From Hypsibius dujardini (Eukaryota > Tardigrada > Eutardigrada > Parachela > Hypsibiidae), in the NCBI GenBank assembly GCA_001579985.1, contig LRSR01000173.1, positions 1 through 22,552 of the forward strand: 22,552 nucleotides of DNA, written 5' to 3'. The position numbers were made by a program, and so were the translations under genes. Below the pieces are notes generated by a model. The model saw only the letters and a list, made by a program, of their open reading frames with translations, was not told the origin of the DNA and searched no databases. The number at the start of each line of letters is the position of its first letter. The stretch's first letter is position 1. This document shows, piece after piece, positions 7,918-17,499 of this stretch.

Positions 7918-9962
7918 ATGTCTTTAGCCATCGTTCGAACGGTCGCGCAGCGTGCCGCGTCGCTGTCCTTCCCAATGGGGAGTCGCGCCATCTTTGGCAT
8001 CAAGCGTGAGTGTGTCCTCGTTATTTTTAATGCAAGAACCCTTTTTGCTGTTTCGCAAAGTTTGACGGTTGGACATCCCGCCGGACCTCTAGCATGTTTA
8101 CGGAGTGGATGCATAGGGGGAATTTGATTGAATTCGGGGCGATCGATAGTTGTGGAAAAAAATGCGGATTTTTATCTTTTCTTTTGGGAAGTTTTGCCGT
8201 TTTCCCAATTTGGACGGGATATTTTGTGTTTTCCTCGCATTTTATAAATTTTACCAGCAAACTATTGAAGTATTTACTAGATTTCTAATGTTTTGGGGCG
8301 GAATTCGGTTGCGATTGATCAGTATCAGGTTGCATATTTAGGGAGCAGTCTCCTTAGCGTGTAATCTTTCCACGGTTGATTGGTTGATCAGTTGATTGGT
8401 TGATTGGTGTTTTATTGTTATTAACTCAAATCGATCAATCAATCAATCAGTTCTTCCGCGTGTAATATTCGTGTTTGTTGTTGTTTTGCAGTCCCTAAAT
8501 ACGGCCCGGATCCCCTTGACCTGGCCACCGGTCTGGAGAAGAAGGAGATGTTGGCAAGAGCGACCGGAAACCAGGTTGGTGAATTGGACGTTCGGATAGA
8601 GATTTTTGTTGGGGATTTTTTTCTATGTTTATTCTGACGGATTCTCGTCTTTAGGATCCCTTTGAAATAGCTGCTATCAAACGTGGAGCCGGCACCAAAG
8701 ACGTCCCCACACAAATCCCTTCCATGGAGCCTAACCGGATTGTCGGTTGCATCTGTATGTCGCAAATTTTGTTGTAAATTTTTTGTTTGCTTGGTTGATT
8801 GGATTTTGCGTCAATTGATTGGTTGATTGGGCTGTGCGTTGATTGATTGATTTGGCTTTGCGTCGATTGATTGGTTGATTGGGTTTTGCGTTGATTGGTT
8901 GATTGGGCTGTGCGTTGATTGGTTGATGGGGCTGTGCGTTGATTGATTGATTGGATTTTGCGTCAATTGATTGGTTGATTGAGCTGGGCGTTGATTGGTT
9001 GATTGGGCTGTGCGTTGATTGGTTGATTGGGCTGTGCGTTGATTGGTTGATTGGGCTGTGCGTTGATTGGTTGATTGGGGTGTGCGTTGATTGATTGAGT
9101 TGGCTTTGCGTCGATTGATTGGTTGATTGGGCTGTGCGTTGATTAATTGGTTGATTGGGCTTTGCGTTGATTAATTGAGTGATTGGGGCATTGGCGATTG
9201 ACAAATAGAACGACTGACTGAGTGATTGATTGATTGATTGTTTGTTGACTGACAAGACTTTGCAGTGAAATTCTTAAATTCAATTCTCTGCCTTTGCAGT
9301 AATGTTTAGATTAGTTTAAAATATGATTTTATTTAAAAATGCCAAAAAACGAGAATTTTATTTTAAATCAGATTAATTTTGCTTCATTATTGTATGAGGA
9401 ATAATTTTCGATTTAATTAATAATTGAGGCTCATGGTTAATATTAAAGTTTAATTTAATTTCAAACTTATCACCGGAATAGACATTAAACTTAATGGTTC
9501 TGGTTAAATGTATTAAAATTTTCAAATACATTTTCGATTGATTGATGAATTAAATTATTAAAACAGCTGTTATCAATCAATCAATCAACCAATCGTAGAT
9601 ACTGATAGATTGATTCACTGTTGATTGATTGATGAATTAAATTATTAAAACAGCTGTTATCAATCAATCAATCAACCAATCGTAGATTCTGATAGGTTGA
9701 TCCACTGTTGATTGATTGATGGATCAAATGATTGTATTAACTCTTATCAATCAATCAATCAATGAACAATTTAAATAATAAGTATTAAATAATTTAATTG
9801 ATTAGTTAATAATTTAAACAACACTGCTCTGCAGGCAACGAGGATTCGCTCTACATTGCGTACATGACCCTCTACATGGGGGAGAAGAAGCGCTGCGAAT
9901 GCGGCCACTGGTACGAACTGGTCCAAGGGAAGGGCATCACACATGCGTCGTGGATCTTGTAA
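7918..9962 (+). CDS. COX5B: Cytochrome c oxidase subunit 5B, mitochondrial precursor
   Basis: Nuclear-encoded, zinc-binding peripheral subunit of respiratory complex IV on the matrix side. Exons: 7918-8005, 8492-8574, 8655-8754, 9835-9962, giving 399 nt (132 aa plus TAA). Residues 1 to about 30 form an Arg/Ser/Ala-rich mitochondrial presequence without acids. The mature part has the family landmarks ATGLEKKEML (41-50), GAGTK (68-72), RIVGCIC (85-91) and KKRCECGHWYEL (108-119). The zinc ligands are probably C89, C91, C111 and C113. Vertebrates have CPxCG at the second pair; the CECGHW form is, from memory, normal in insects and other protostomes. The C-terminus is about ten residues longer than I expect. 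The ATG at 7918 is the only Met start near the presequence. Introns 1 and 3 hold TTGA-type repeats. Very confident. Confidence 0.96.
8371..8451 (+). repeat. TTGATTGG array facing a TCAATCAA array in COX5B intron 1
   Basis: TTGATTGGTTGATCAGTTGATTGG (8375-8407, approximate) is followed by CGATCAATCAATCAATCAG (8431-8450). The two halves are complementary and can form a hairpin about 40 bases before the acceptor at 8491. Confidence 0.85.
8788..9245 (+). repeat. 24-bp minisatellite of TTGATTGG type in COX5B intron 3
   Basis: Tandem units built from TTGATTGGTTGATT plus GGGCTGTGCG, most often 24 bp apart, with GGATTTTGCG and GGCTTTGCG variants. About 18 units occupy the 5' half of the 1080-bp intron 8755-9834. 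All frames are non-coding in the sense strand; the antisense frame gives a long N/Q/S/I string that I regard as spurious. Confidence 0.93.
9535..9765 (+). repeat. 87-bp tandem repeat (about 2.6 copies), each unit palindromic
   Basis: Units start near 9535, 9622 and 9709 with a period of exactly 87 bp. Each holds GATTGATTGAT, an A/T-rich core (AAACAGCTGTTATC in copies 1 and 2) and then ATCAATCAATCAATC, so each can fold into a hairpin. Copies 1 and 2 are almost identical; copy 3 is diverged in its core. It sits about 70 bp upstream of the last COX5B acceptor. Confidence 0.92.
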
Positions 9963-10955
9963 ATGAAGGAATGAAGGAAGGAACGCTTTCGCCCAAGACA
10001 CCGGAAGCTGCTCTTCATCGTGCCGTACTAACTCCTTTTCTTCTACATCTTGGCAGTAGGAAATACGTGTCTGTGTGTGTGTGATTAGTGGAGTGCAAAA
10101 TTTCAGTGTAGTTGTTTAATAATCATTCGTTTCATTTCATTTCATCCCATTCTCAAGTGCGTGACACTCTTCTCCGTTTCCCATGAGCGCCGTGAGCGCC
10201 ATCTACCGTCGCCTGCAAATTCTCTGGCACTAGCGTGTGCTGGTTTTACTTTGAGGGTCGTTGTTTGGGTTTTGGCGGGCCGTAGGGGTAAAACGTGTCA
10301 ATCACGCTTTGATTGATTTAGGCCACATTACTGCACATCTTAAGCATCAGTCATGAGCATTCTGTGGCCTATGACGCGAAAGGAATGCGCAGTGCATTTT
10401 TCTGTTGGCCAATAATCAATCAACAATCAGACAAATCAAATGTGTAGTTGTCCCACACGGCCCACCAGAACCCAAACGAACCTCCTTGTCAGTGAAAGAA
10501 ACGAACTAGTAACGACTGTGGCTGAATAAATCAATCAACTGACACGGCATACGGTAACATTAACAGCGCCATCTATGTACCACCACGTAGTACATTTTTT
10601 TTTTCTCTCGATGGAAATGGCATCACATAATGTGAACACACTACAAAATTAACGGATGCGCAAGATTTCACCTTCGGGAGGTGGAATTCCCTTGTCAGCA
10701 CAGCTGTACCGACCCGGGCTGTGCTTATTGAGTGCCTTTCACCAGGTTACCACTGTAGGAAGAAATAAATGGAAATGGACGACTGTACAATCAATCAATC
10801 GAGCGCAACGAATAAGCTGTACGAAATGAGCCAATCACAGAAGAGGGAATCCGATTGAACGTTCCAATCGAAAGCAGGTCCATACCGAGGGAGGCTGGGC
10901 TTAGCTGTACCTTGAGATTCGCAAGCATACGGTAGGCTTCTTTTAACAGCAGGAT

Positions 10956-10961
10956 TTTATT
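10956..10961 (-). terminator. Candidate poly(A) signal (AATAAA on minus strand) for ODC
   Basis: It is the only canonical hexamer I found on the minus strand between the ODC stop at 11637 and 10900. Use of it gives a 3' UTR of about 700 bases. Confidence 0.4.
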
Positions 10962-10989
10962 CTGAGACGTAATTAAACTTACACCGTCA

Positions 10990-11171
10990 CAGGCACACAG
11001 ACAGGCAGACAGACAGACAGGCAAACAGACAGACAGGCAGGCAGACAGACAGACAGATAGACAGGCAGGTAGGCAGACAGACAGGCAGGCAGGCAGACAG
11101 ACAGACAGGCAGGTAGGCAAACAGACAGGCAGACAGACAGTCAGACAGGCAGACAGACAGACGGACAGACA
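10990..11171. repeat. CAGA/GGCA array in the ODC 3' region
   Basis: About 180 bp of CAGA and GGCA units on the plus strand, hence TCTG in the ODC transcript. If the ODC poly(A) signal at 10961-10956 is used, this array is part of the mature ODC mRNA. Confidence 0.95.
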
Positions 11172-11636
11172 CATCCTGGCATGTCCAAGACATTATTCAC
11201 CGAGATGATCTAAGTGAATCACGTTGGGATTTTCTGTTTTTACTGCGAAACATCGGCCGCACCCGGGCACAGCGTCATACATCAACAGCAAAAAGCGCTG
11301 TAAAACGAGGCCACGAAAGTAGTACAAATTACGGTGTGTAAAAACGTCACGGATACGACACAAAAGGAAGGAATAATCACGTCTCCACACCACTTCTCTC
11401 CCCAACGGAGACGGCAGTGGTGTGGAGAGCGCCTACTACAAAAATCATCATCTCCCCGCGGCTGCAGCGCGAAAAATCGAACAGCGTACCACAATCGCGT
11501 CAGCCAAACGTCAGCTCCACAATACCCATTTCATCTCCCGGCTTCGTCGAGGAAAAAAACACGTTGCACTGAATAAATAAAAAACCTTCCTCCGCTTTCG
11601 AAAAACAAACTCCTTCCGGTGTCTCCTCCCCGCTTC

Positions 11637-14600
11637 TCATTCGGCGGTGGTGAATATCAGTTCCACTTCCGGCAGTGCCGGTATCTCGTAGCACGTCATC
11701 GCTTCCTGGGCGGCGCATGACATGGCCTCTTCCGTGTCCTCCTCCTCGTCGTTGTCGGAGGAGGAGCTGCTGGCGACGACTTCGTCTTCCGCCTTGCGGG
11801 CCTGATCTTCCATCGAGTCGAAGCCCTCATCGGTGGACTGGCTGGTGGTGCGAGGCATGGCGATGGCGGAGTGGCGCGAGGGATCGCGGACCGTGTCGTA
11901 GAGGGCGGCCGGCGCGATGTAGACAAAGTATGGGCGTGCGAAGCCGTTGAAGGTCGACGAGGCCGCGCACGTGTAGGCACCTGCAGGGAAATCCACGGTA
12001 AAATTATTCACAATCTTCGCTTCAAGATTGAAACGGCGTGATTTTGCGGGGAACACATAACTTCCATCAAAACATCCAGTTAACTGGGCAGTTCGAACAG
12101 CAATGGACAAGTTCAGTCTTCCTTAGAGGAAACGGTAAAATTCCAATTTCGGGAAATGAGTTTGTCTCTTCGACTCTTGGCGTAAGGAGGAGATACATGG
12201 TTCGCAAAATGTGGAGGTCAGGACCACAGCCGTGTCTGAATGCCTTAGACGCCATGTCTGTCTGAGTTGCTCTGCCTGTCTGTCAGCCTCAGTCGTCCTG
12301 TCTGAATGTCTATCTACCGGTTGGTCATGTCTGTCTGATTGCATTAGTCCGCAATGTCTATCTGTTTACCTCAATTCAGCCCTGCTTGTCTGTCTGACTA
12401 ACTGCCTGTCTGACCAACTGAGTGTCTGTCTGACCAACTGAGTGTCTGTCTGACTAACCGTCTGACCAACTGAGTGTCTGTCTGACCAACTGCCTGCCTG
12501 TCCAACTGAGTGTCTGTCTGACTAACTGCCTGAACTTTCACCAGATAGCCTGTCACCCTTGTCCGTCCCACCATGCCTGTCTCTTCCGGGTTGGCTGTCT
12601 AATTCGACGAATGTCTCGATCGATGGTGCTCTGCACGTACGTACCCATATCTTCAAAGATGAGCCATTGGCCAATGTCCATTTCGGGCATCCAAGCCTTC
12701 TTCAGGATGCAGTCGATGCCGTCGCAGGTGGGACCCCAGATGCTGGCGCGGTGCAATTCGGACGGGACGTAGAACGGCGGTACCTTCACGTCGACGGTCG
12801 CGTGGTCGTACATCAGGCAGTTGAAGGAGCCATAAACGCCTAAATCGGATCAAAGCCAAGCTGTAACCGAACCGAACCGAACCGAACCCACATGCGAGGA
12901 ATCGAGGAATCGAGAATTCTTACCGTCGTTGACGTAATACATGAACTTAGGGCCGTCTTGGTCTTGCGCCAGCTGAAATGACACAGAAGACACTGTCAAT
13001 GGCATGAAATTAATCGCATGAAATCTCTTGACGGAAACGGACAATAAAAATTCCCGATATTCAATGACGGACATGTGACACTTCAAGTATCAATATTTCA
13101 ATTGACTGAAACTGTATCGGATAAGCGCGATGCCTCTCGTCAAAGAACAGACAGACAGACCAACCAACCTGTTCAGCGTCGATAATACGCTTGGCGACAA
13201 TGTTGACGACCAGCGTGAAGGCTGACGCGACGAAAAAACGACCGGGTTCGGCGATGATGCGGATACCCGACTCGGCGGGGAAGTACTTCTCCAAGGCCGG
13301 GCTCACTTCATCGACAATCTGCATTCAACACATAGCGGATATTACTGAATGTCCCTTAACCGTCTGCCTGTCTATATCTGAATTTGTCTATGAGTTTCAG
13401 TCTGCGGTACAGCTATCTATCGGGTAGTCTGGTTGGCAGTTCGTTCGTCTATCTTTTTACATATCTCTCTGCTTGTATGTCTGTCTGTCTGCCCGCTTAC
13501 ATATTTGCCTGCCTATGGCCTTGTCTGAGTTGGGTATCGATCTCAGTTTGTCTGGCTGACTGACAAACTTACGGACTGGTTGTCTGCCTGAGTAACTGTA
13601 TGTCTGTGTCTTGTCTATGAAAGGAAGTACGCCAGTATGTCTGCCTAGCTTCATCCGCCTACAAACCTCCTCGAACGTGATGGGTGCGCCGCGCTGTCCC
13701 GGGAAGCCTCCGCCAATATCGAGCATCGTCAAATTCATCCCAATCTCCCGGGCATGATCGAACACCTCGGCGGCCCAGCTGATGGCCTTTCCGTAGGCGT
13801 CCGCATTGGTGCACCCGCTGCCCACGTGGAAGCTCACCCCGATCACGTCCAAGCCCAATCCCTTGGCGACGCCCAACAGCCGCTTGGCTTCCGGCACCTT
13901 GGCGCCGAATTTGATGCCCAAACTAGAGGAGACACAGGAGGAAGGGAAGAAATTACGCGACATCAACCTAATCCGTGTGAGAAGAAAAGGAAAGGAGTTT
14001 CCTTCGCCCCTTGCCCCGCATACTTACTTGCAGATGGCCTTGGGATCATCAGCGCGGATACGCAGCACAAGCTTCGCCGTCGGATGGAGCTGCTTGATCT
14101 TGTGCAGTTCCGGCTCGTTATCGAAGGTGGTCATGCGGACGTTGGTCTCCGCGGCGAATCGGATGTGGGACGCGGTCTTGCACGGATGGGCGTAGATGAT
14201 GCGGTCGGGCTCGACGCCCAAGCTCAAGACCTTGGTGATTTCGGCCTTGCTGTAAAACGAAATGGAAGAAAGGAAAACCAATTAAGTATTTAATAAAATA
14301 TTTTCGCCGTTTCTCATTTCTGACCATTCCTTCGTTCAATTCTCCACATTTTACACCTCAAGTCTTGCATTCTCTACCTGGCACAGTCGAAGCCGGTACC
14401 GAGGGCAGCGAGGGTCTGGAGGACGGCCGGATCATCGTTGCATTTGACGGCTGCAAGGCCAAAGAAGGGTCAGTCAGAATTTGATAAAGCGAAAAAGTGA
14501 CGAAAAAGGTGTGACGAAAAAGGGGTGACGAAAAAGGGGTGACCAAAAGGCGATAAGCAGTTCCGGTGGGGCACATACCATAAAAGGGCTCTACACGCGG

Positions 14601-15174
14601 CAGCTTGTCGCGCCACAGATGGAGCTTCTGGACGACATCACCGAGGTTGACAACGTAGAAAGCATCTTCTTTGCCTTGTTCGTCCGATAACTTAATGTGC
14701 TGCAAAAGAGGGAATGAGAGGAGAATCAGAAATACAATACAGGAAACCAAGCAACCGGCACTCAAAGTTGGGAATAATAAACCCGGCACCGTACCTCATT
14801 GACGTAATCGTCGACAGTGACGGTGGAATCGAAAGTGTTGATTGTCAGTAGGGAATCTCCGGCAAAAACAGTCTCTTCAGTGACGGATGAGGAGTACAGG
14901 TGCTGGAAAGATACAGAGTGAAAATGAAACAGATTATCTTATGTAAGGCTAAAACTGCCAATTGATCAGTTTAGTAATAAACAATCCATCAATCAAACAA
15001 TCCATCAATCAAGCAGTCCATCAATCAAACAATCCATCAATCAAGCACTCCATCAATCAAGCAATCCATCAATCAAACAATCCATCAATCAAACAATCAT
15101 CAATCAAACAGTCCATCAATCAAGCAATCCATCAAACAACCCATCAATCAAACAATCAATCAAGCACTCACCAT
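11637..15174 (-). CDS. ODC1: Ornithine decarboxylase
   Basis: PLP enzyme converting ornithine to putrescine, the first step of polyamine synthesis; cytosolic homodimer. Coding segments on the minus strand: 15174-15172, 14902-14795, 14699-14579, 14450-14378, 14249-14028, 13922-13667, 13318-13169, 12972-12924, 12839-12645, 11980-11637, totalling 1521 nt (506 aa plus TGA) with all phases consistent. Landmarks: FYAVKCN with PLP lysine K80, [45 protein letters not shown], and WGPTCDG with catalytic C366. Both catalytic residues being present argues for active ODC rather than antizyme inhibitor. The start ATG ends its exon exactly at a GTGAGT donor; no ATG occurs earlier in the spliced leader I propose. 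At 506 aa it exceeds the vertebrate enzyme (about 460), mainly through an acidic Ser/Asp/Glu tail that may act as a degradation signal. Most introns are short; several hold tandem repeats. Confidence 0.95.
12250..12540. repeat. TCTG-derived array with 20-bp units in the last ODC intron
   Basis: Lies in the 664-bp intron 11981-12644. The 5' part is degenerate TGTCTG. From about 12392 it becomes a 20-bp tandem (TGTCTGTCTGACCAACTGAG type). Orientation on the ODC transcript is CAGA. Confidence 0.9.
12865..12888. repeat. AACCG pentanucleotide run in an 84-bp ODC intron
   Basis: Nearly five AACCG units near the acceptor of the short intron 12840-12923. On the transcript they read GGTTC repeats immediately upstream of the acceptor, replacing the usual pyrimidine tract. 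GGAATCGA is also doubled at 12896-12912. Confidence 0.85.
13360..13620. repeat. Degenerate TCTG repeat region in an ODC intron
   Basis: Scattered TGTCTG words fill most of the 348-bp intron 13319-13666, the densest around 13475-13495. It looks like an old, mutated array. It is CAGA on the ODC transcript. Confidence 0.8.
14485..14550. repeat. 14-bp minisatellite in an ODC intron
   Basis: Units of GACGAAAAAGGGGT repeat with a 14-bp period (starts 14499, 14513, 14527, 14541) inside the 128-bp intron 14451-14578. On the transcript they give ACCCCTTTTTCGTC, that is, repeated polypyrimidine tracts. Confidence 0.9.
14976..15166. repeat. AATCAA-type array (16-bp units) in the first coding intron of ODC
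   Basis: CAATCCATCAATCAAA/G units, mostly 16 bp apart, fill the intron 14903-15171 directly downstream of the start-codon exon. On the transcript they read TTGATTGATGG. Confidence 0.93.
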
Positions 15175-15233
15175 CGCGTTCGGGCTGGAACTGGGATAAA
15201 AAGTGCTTCGATAGCTTGAAAAGTTAAAAGCGC
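15172..15233 (-). other. ODC1: ODC exon carrying the start codon (mostly 5' UTR)
   Basis: Proposed acceptor ATTCCCAG at 15235-15234 and donor GTGAGT at 15171; the last three bases are the initiator ATG. No other ATG occurs in the exon. Further candidate acceptors upstream (15317 and 15292 on the minus strand) mean the 5' border could lie farther out. Confidence 0.6.
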
Positions 15234-15428
15234 CTGGGAATACGGAAGTGTAGACGGTGGTATGTGAAGCAGGAGGGTATGTGGAGCTAACCTGGAAAGT
15301 GAAGAAGCGGTGTCACCTGTAAATCAGGTCTACGGAATATTTTTTATTAATTCGTGAAATCATAATTTATTCATTTTATCTTTGTAAAATTCAATCTTTA
15401 TTATAAGAGAATTTTTTCGTGCACTTAC

Positions 15429-15590
15429 GCTGGTGACGGATGTGGTACGCTGGCAGGATTTCGGGCTTACTCGTCGTGTGGCACTACCGAGTTAGCAAGC
15501 CGGAGGTGGAGGTTCCGGACACACCGAAAAGTTCTTGTGGATGTTGAAGAAGCCCTTTGCGCTGTTATAGAGAACGCCGCGAGAACCGCC
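15429..15590 (-). other. ODC1: Probable second leader exon of ODC
   Basis: Bounded by a CTCTCCCAG acceptor (AG at 15592-15591) and a GTAAGT donor at 15428; an alternative GTAAGC donor at 15470 would shorten it. It contains no ATG. A short frame (GGSRGVLYNSAKGFF...) runs through part of it, but without an ATG upstream I treat it as untranslated. Confidence 0.5.
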
Positions 15591-15647
15591 CTGGGAGAGA
15601 AGAAATAACCACAACGTTAGCACACTACTTCGACACATGATATAGAA

Positions 15648-15902
15648 GACAGGCAGGCAGACAGACAGTTAGACAGACAGACAGACAGAGAGACAGGCAG
15701 TTAGACAGGCAGTTAGACAGGCAGGCACATAGACAGACAGGCAGGCACATAGACAAGCAGGCAGGCACATAGACAGACAGGCAGGCAGGCACATAGACAG
15801 ACAGGCAGGCAGGCACATAGACAGACAGGCAGGCAGGCACATAGACAGACAGACAGGCAGGCACATAGACAGGCAGGTATATAGACAGACAGGCAGGCAG
15901 AC
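15648..15902. repeat. CAGA array with 20/24-bp higher-order units in the ODC leader intron
   Basis: From about 15719 the units contain GGCAGGCACATAGACAGACA with 20- or 24-bp spacing, about eight copies. It lies just upstream (on the transcript) of the second leader exon. On the transcript it reads TCTG. Confidence 0.94.
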
Positions 15903-16490
15903 TAATGAGGGCAGAACATTCCATGGAGTCCAATGCTTCCTCTTCCGCCGCCCTGATTGTAGGTTATCATGTCAATCGGTCTACGACCCCTTCTCCAGTC
16001 CCAAAATCATAGACTGAGATTAAAAAAACAAAAGTAAAAATTTGATCACAATCACAATTGATCAATCAATCAAGCACCAATTAATTTGATTGATTGATTA
16101 AGTTGATTAATCTCTTCCCTAAACCAGGAAACACTGTTTCTCCTCGTGATTTAGAAATTCGCGATGGACTTTGGAAGTTGAGCGCCAGTGTGAGTGAACT
16201 GCCCCCGCAAGATAAAAACGTCAGTTTTCGACCGGAAGTGCCAATCCATTTACGAAATGAAGAGTGTGTTATCCATCGAACCATCCAACCAACCAACAAC
16301 AACACACAGATCAACAATCGTGCATTTCCGCAATCTATTCCAAGAAGCCGAACGGGCAGAGAGCACTGCGCGCTGTGTGCACGCGCCACTGTCGTGTGCA
16401 CGTGTCCCTCCCCCTCCCCCAAAGGAGGTTCAAACTGTCGATGACTCATCGCTTCGACTGTTGATTGATTCGGTTGATTGAACCGAATTT
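15903..16490. other. Mostly unique part of the ODC leader intron; possible plus-strand exon
   Basis: Mostly unique sequence with TTGATT/AATCAA patches at 16055-16110. On the plus strand a pyrimidine-rich AACCAG acceptor (16127) and a GTGAGT donor (16190) bracket 62 bases with an open frame, which could be an antisense exon or chance. No protein family is recognised. Confidence 0.35.
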
Positions 16491-16494
16491 TCAG

Positions 16495-17106
16495 CTCCTT
16501 CCGGTGTCGATGGTTTCTTCTCGAAAAAACCTTCCATGTTACAGGAAGCCGTTTTTTTCGGTGATTCCAGTTCCGCTAAAGATATCATCAGGTATTGGGA
16601 CGCATAGTCAGGAAGTTCGACTGTGGATGTGGAAGTCACTCAGTTTATAAACACCAGGCAATTCATCGGTTCAACTGTTGATTGGTTAAGTTGATTGATT
16701 GAAACGACTTTCCAGTTCGACTGTTGATTGATCGATTGATTGAAACGACTTTCCGCCTCCTTCCAGTGCCAACGGTTTCTTTCTCGAAAAAACTTCCCTG
16801 TTAGAGCAAGCTTTTCTTATTTAATCTAGCTCCATTGAAGATAACGGTCAGTGCTGGCACGCATAATCAGGAAGTGCGACGGTTCACACCCTCTAGGCGA
16901 CTCATCAGTTAAGACTGTTGATTGATTGATTGATTGCCTTGATTGATTGATTGATTGCCTTGATTGATTTCTCTCCTTCCTAAGTCGAGCGTTTCTTTTC
17001 TCGAGAAAAACGTGCACGTTACGGGAAGCTGGTTTTTCTGGTGATTCCAGTTCCGATGAAGATATCATCAGGTGCTGGGCGCATAATCAGGAAGTTGGAC
17101 TGTGGA
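16495..17106. repeat. Three diverged copies of a ~130-bp unit in the ODC leader intron
   Basis: Copies at about 16495-16627, 16757-16880 and 16973-17106 share CTCCTTCC, GTTTCTTCTCGA-type, GTTACAGGAAGC-type and CATAATCAGGAAGT-type blocks. Copies 1 and 3 are the closest (GGTGATTCCAGTTCCG, GATATCATCAGGT in both); copy 2 is more mutated. TTGATTGATT stretches separate the copies. Frames on the minus strand resemble each other (MIS.ELESP.K.AS) in copies 1 and 3, but copy 2 is disrupted, so I do not call a gene. Confidence 0.85.
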
Positions 17107-17499
17107 GTGCGCGATTGACGCGGGGAGATTATCACGCGGGCAGATTATCACGTTCGGTGGGCGGTTGTGCTGCCTTTCCAGTCCGGAGGCGTTTTGCGTG
17201 GCATACTGTCAGGCGTGCGCTGTGACTGTCTACTACGTGTGCAGCTCAATGGGTGGTTGTAGGCCGGAGACTCGAAATACCACATACTTTCGATGTAGAC
17301 AACGCGGCTGTCTGGATGGAAATAAACTTCCTCCTCGAGGGAAAAGTGTTACGGTTACGACACGTCTCGTATAGCGGCGGCTCTTCAAATTCTCCGCACC
17401 GGCAAATGTTTCGAAATCAAGAAGAAAAACACTTCCCATTTTTAAATTACAGTAATCGTAACTGAAGAAAATCGATGAAACTGAGCCTTATTCACGGTT

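Larger units (their letters stand above)
9963..11636. other. Convergent intergenic region between COX5B and ODC
   Basis: Holds both 3' UTRs. AATAAA words on the plus strand at 10525 and 10764 could serve COX5B, and AATAAA on the minus strand at 10961-10956 could serve ODC. Short perfect stems occur at 10319-10327/10363-10371 (TAGGCCACA) and 10697-10704/10718-10725 (AGCACAGC). GCGCCATCT occurs at about 10195 and 10566. A CAGA array covers 10990-11171. No convincing coding region or tRNA was found. Confidence 0.55.

Noticed and set aside
8788-9245. CRISPR-like array of regular repeats in COX5B intron 3
   Set aside because: There are no unique spacers, the units are simple-sequence derived, and the context is a eukaryotic intron.
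8731-9255. Minus-strand frame of about 170 residues rich in N, Q, S and I opposite COX5B intron 3
   Set aside because: It is the translation of the 24-bp TTGATTGG minisatellite and has no homologous domain.
10660-10760. Possible tRNA or histone-type 3' hairpin around the 10697-10725 stem
   Set aside because: No B-box (GGTTCGANTCC) or cloverleaf can be drawn, and the flanks and 13-base loop do not match the histone stem-loop.
11675-11980. Arg/Pro/Ser-rich frames opposite and alongside the last ODC exon
   Set aside because: They are shadow frames of the GC-rich ODC coding exon, whose own frame matches the ODC family.
11637-15174. Antizyme inhibitor instead of ornithine decarboxylase
   Set aside because: The PLP lysine (FYAVKCN) and catalytic cysteine (WGPTCDG) are both present; antizyme inhibitors usually lack key catalytic residues.
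15429-15590. Small protein (GGSRGVLYNSAKGFF...) encoded by the leader exons
   Set aside because: No ATG is available in the spliced leader upstream of it and no family is recognised; treated as 5' UTR.
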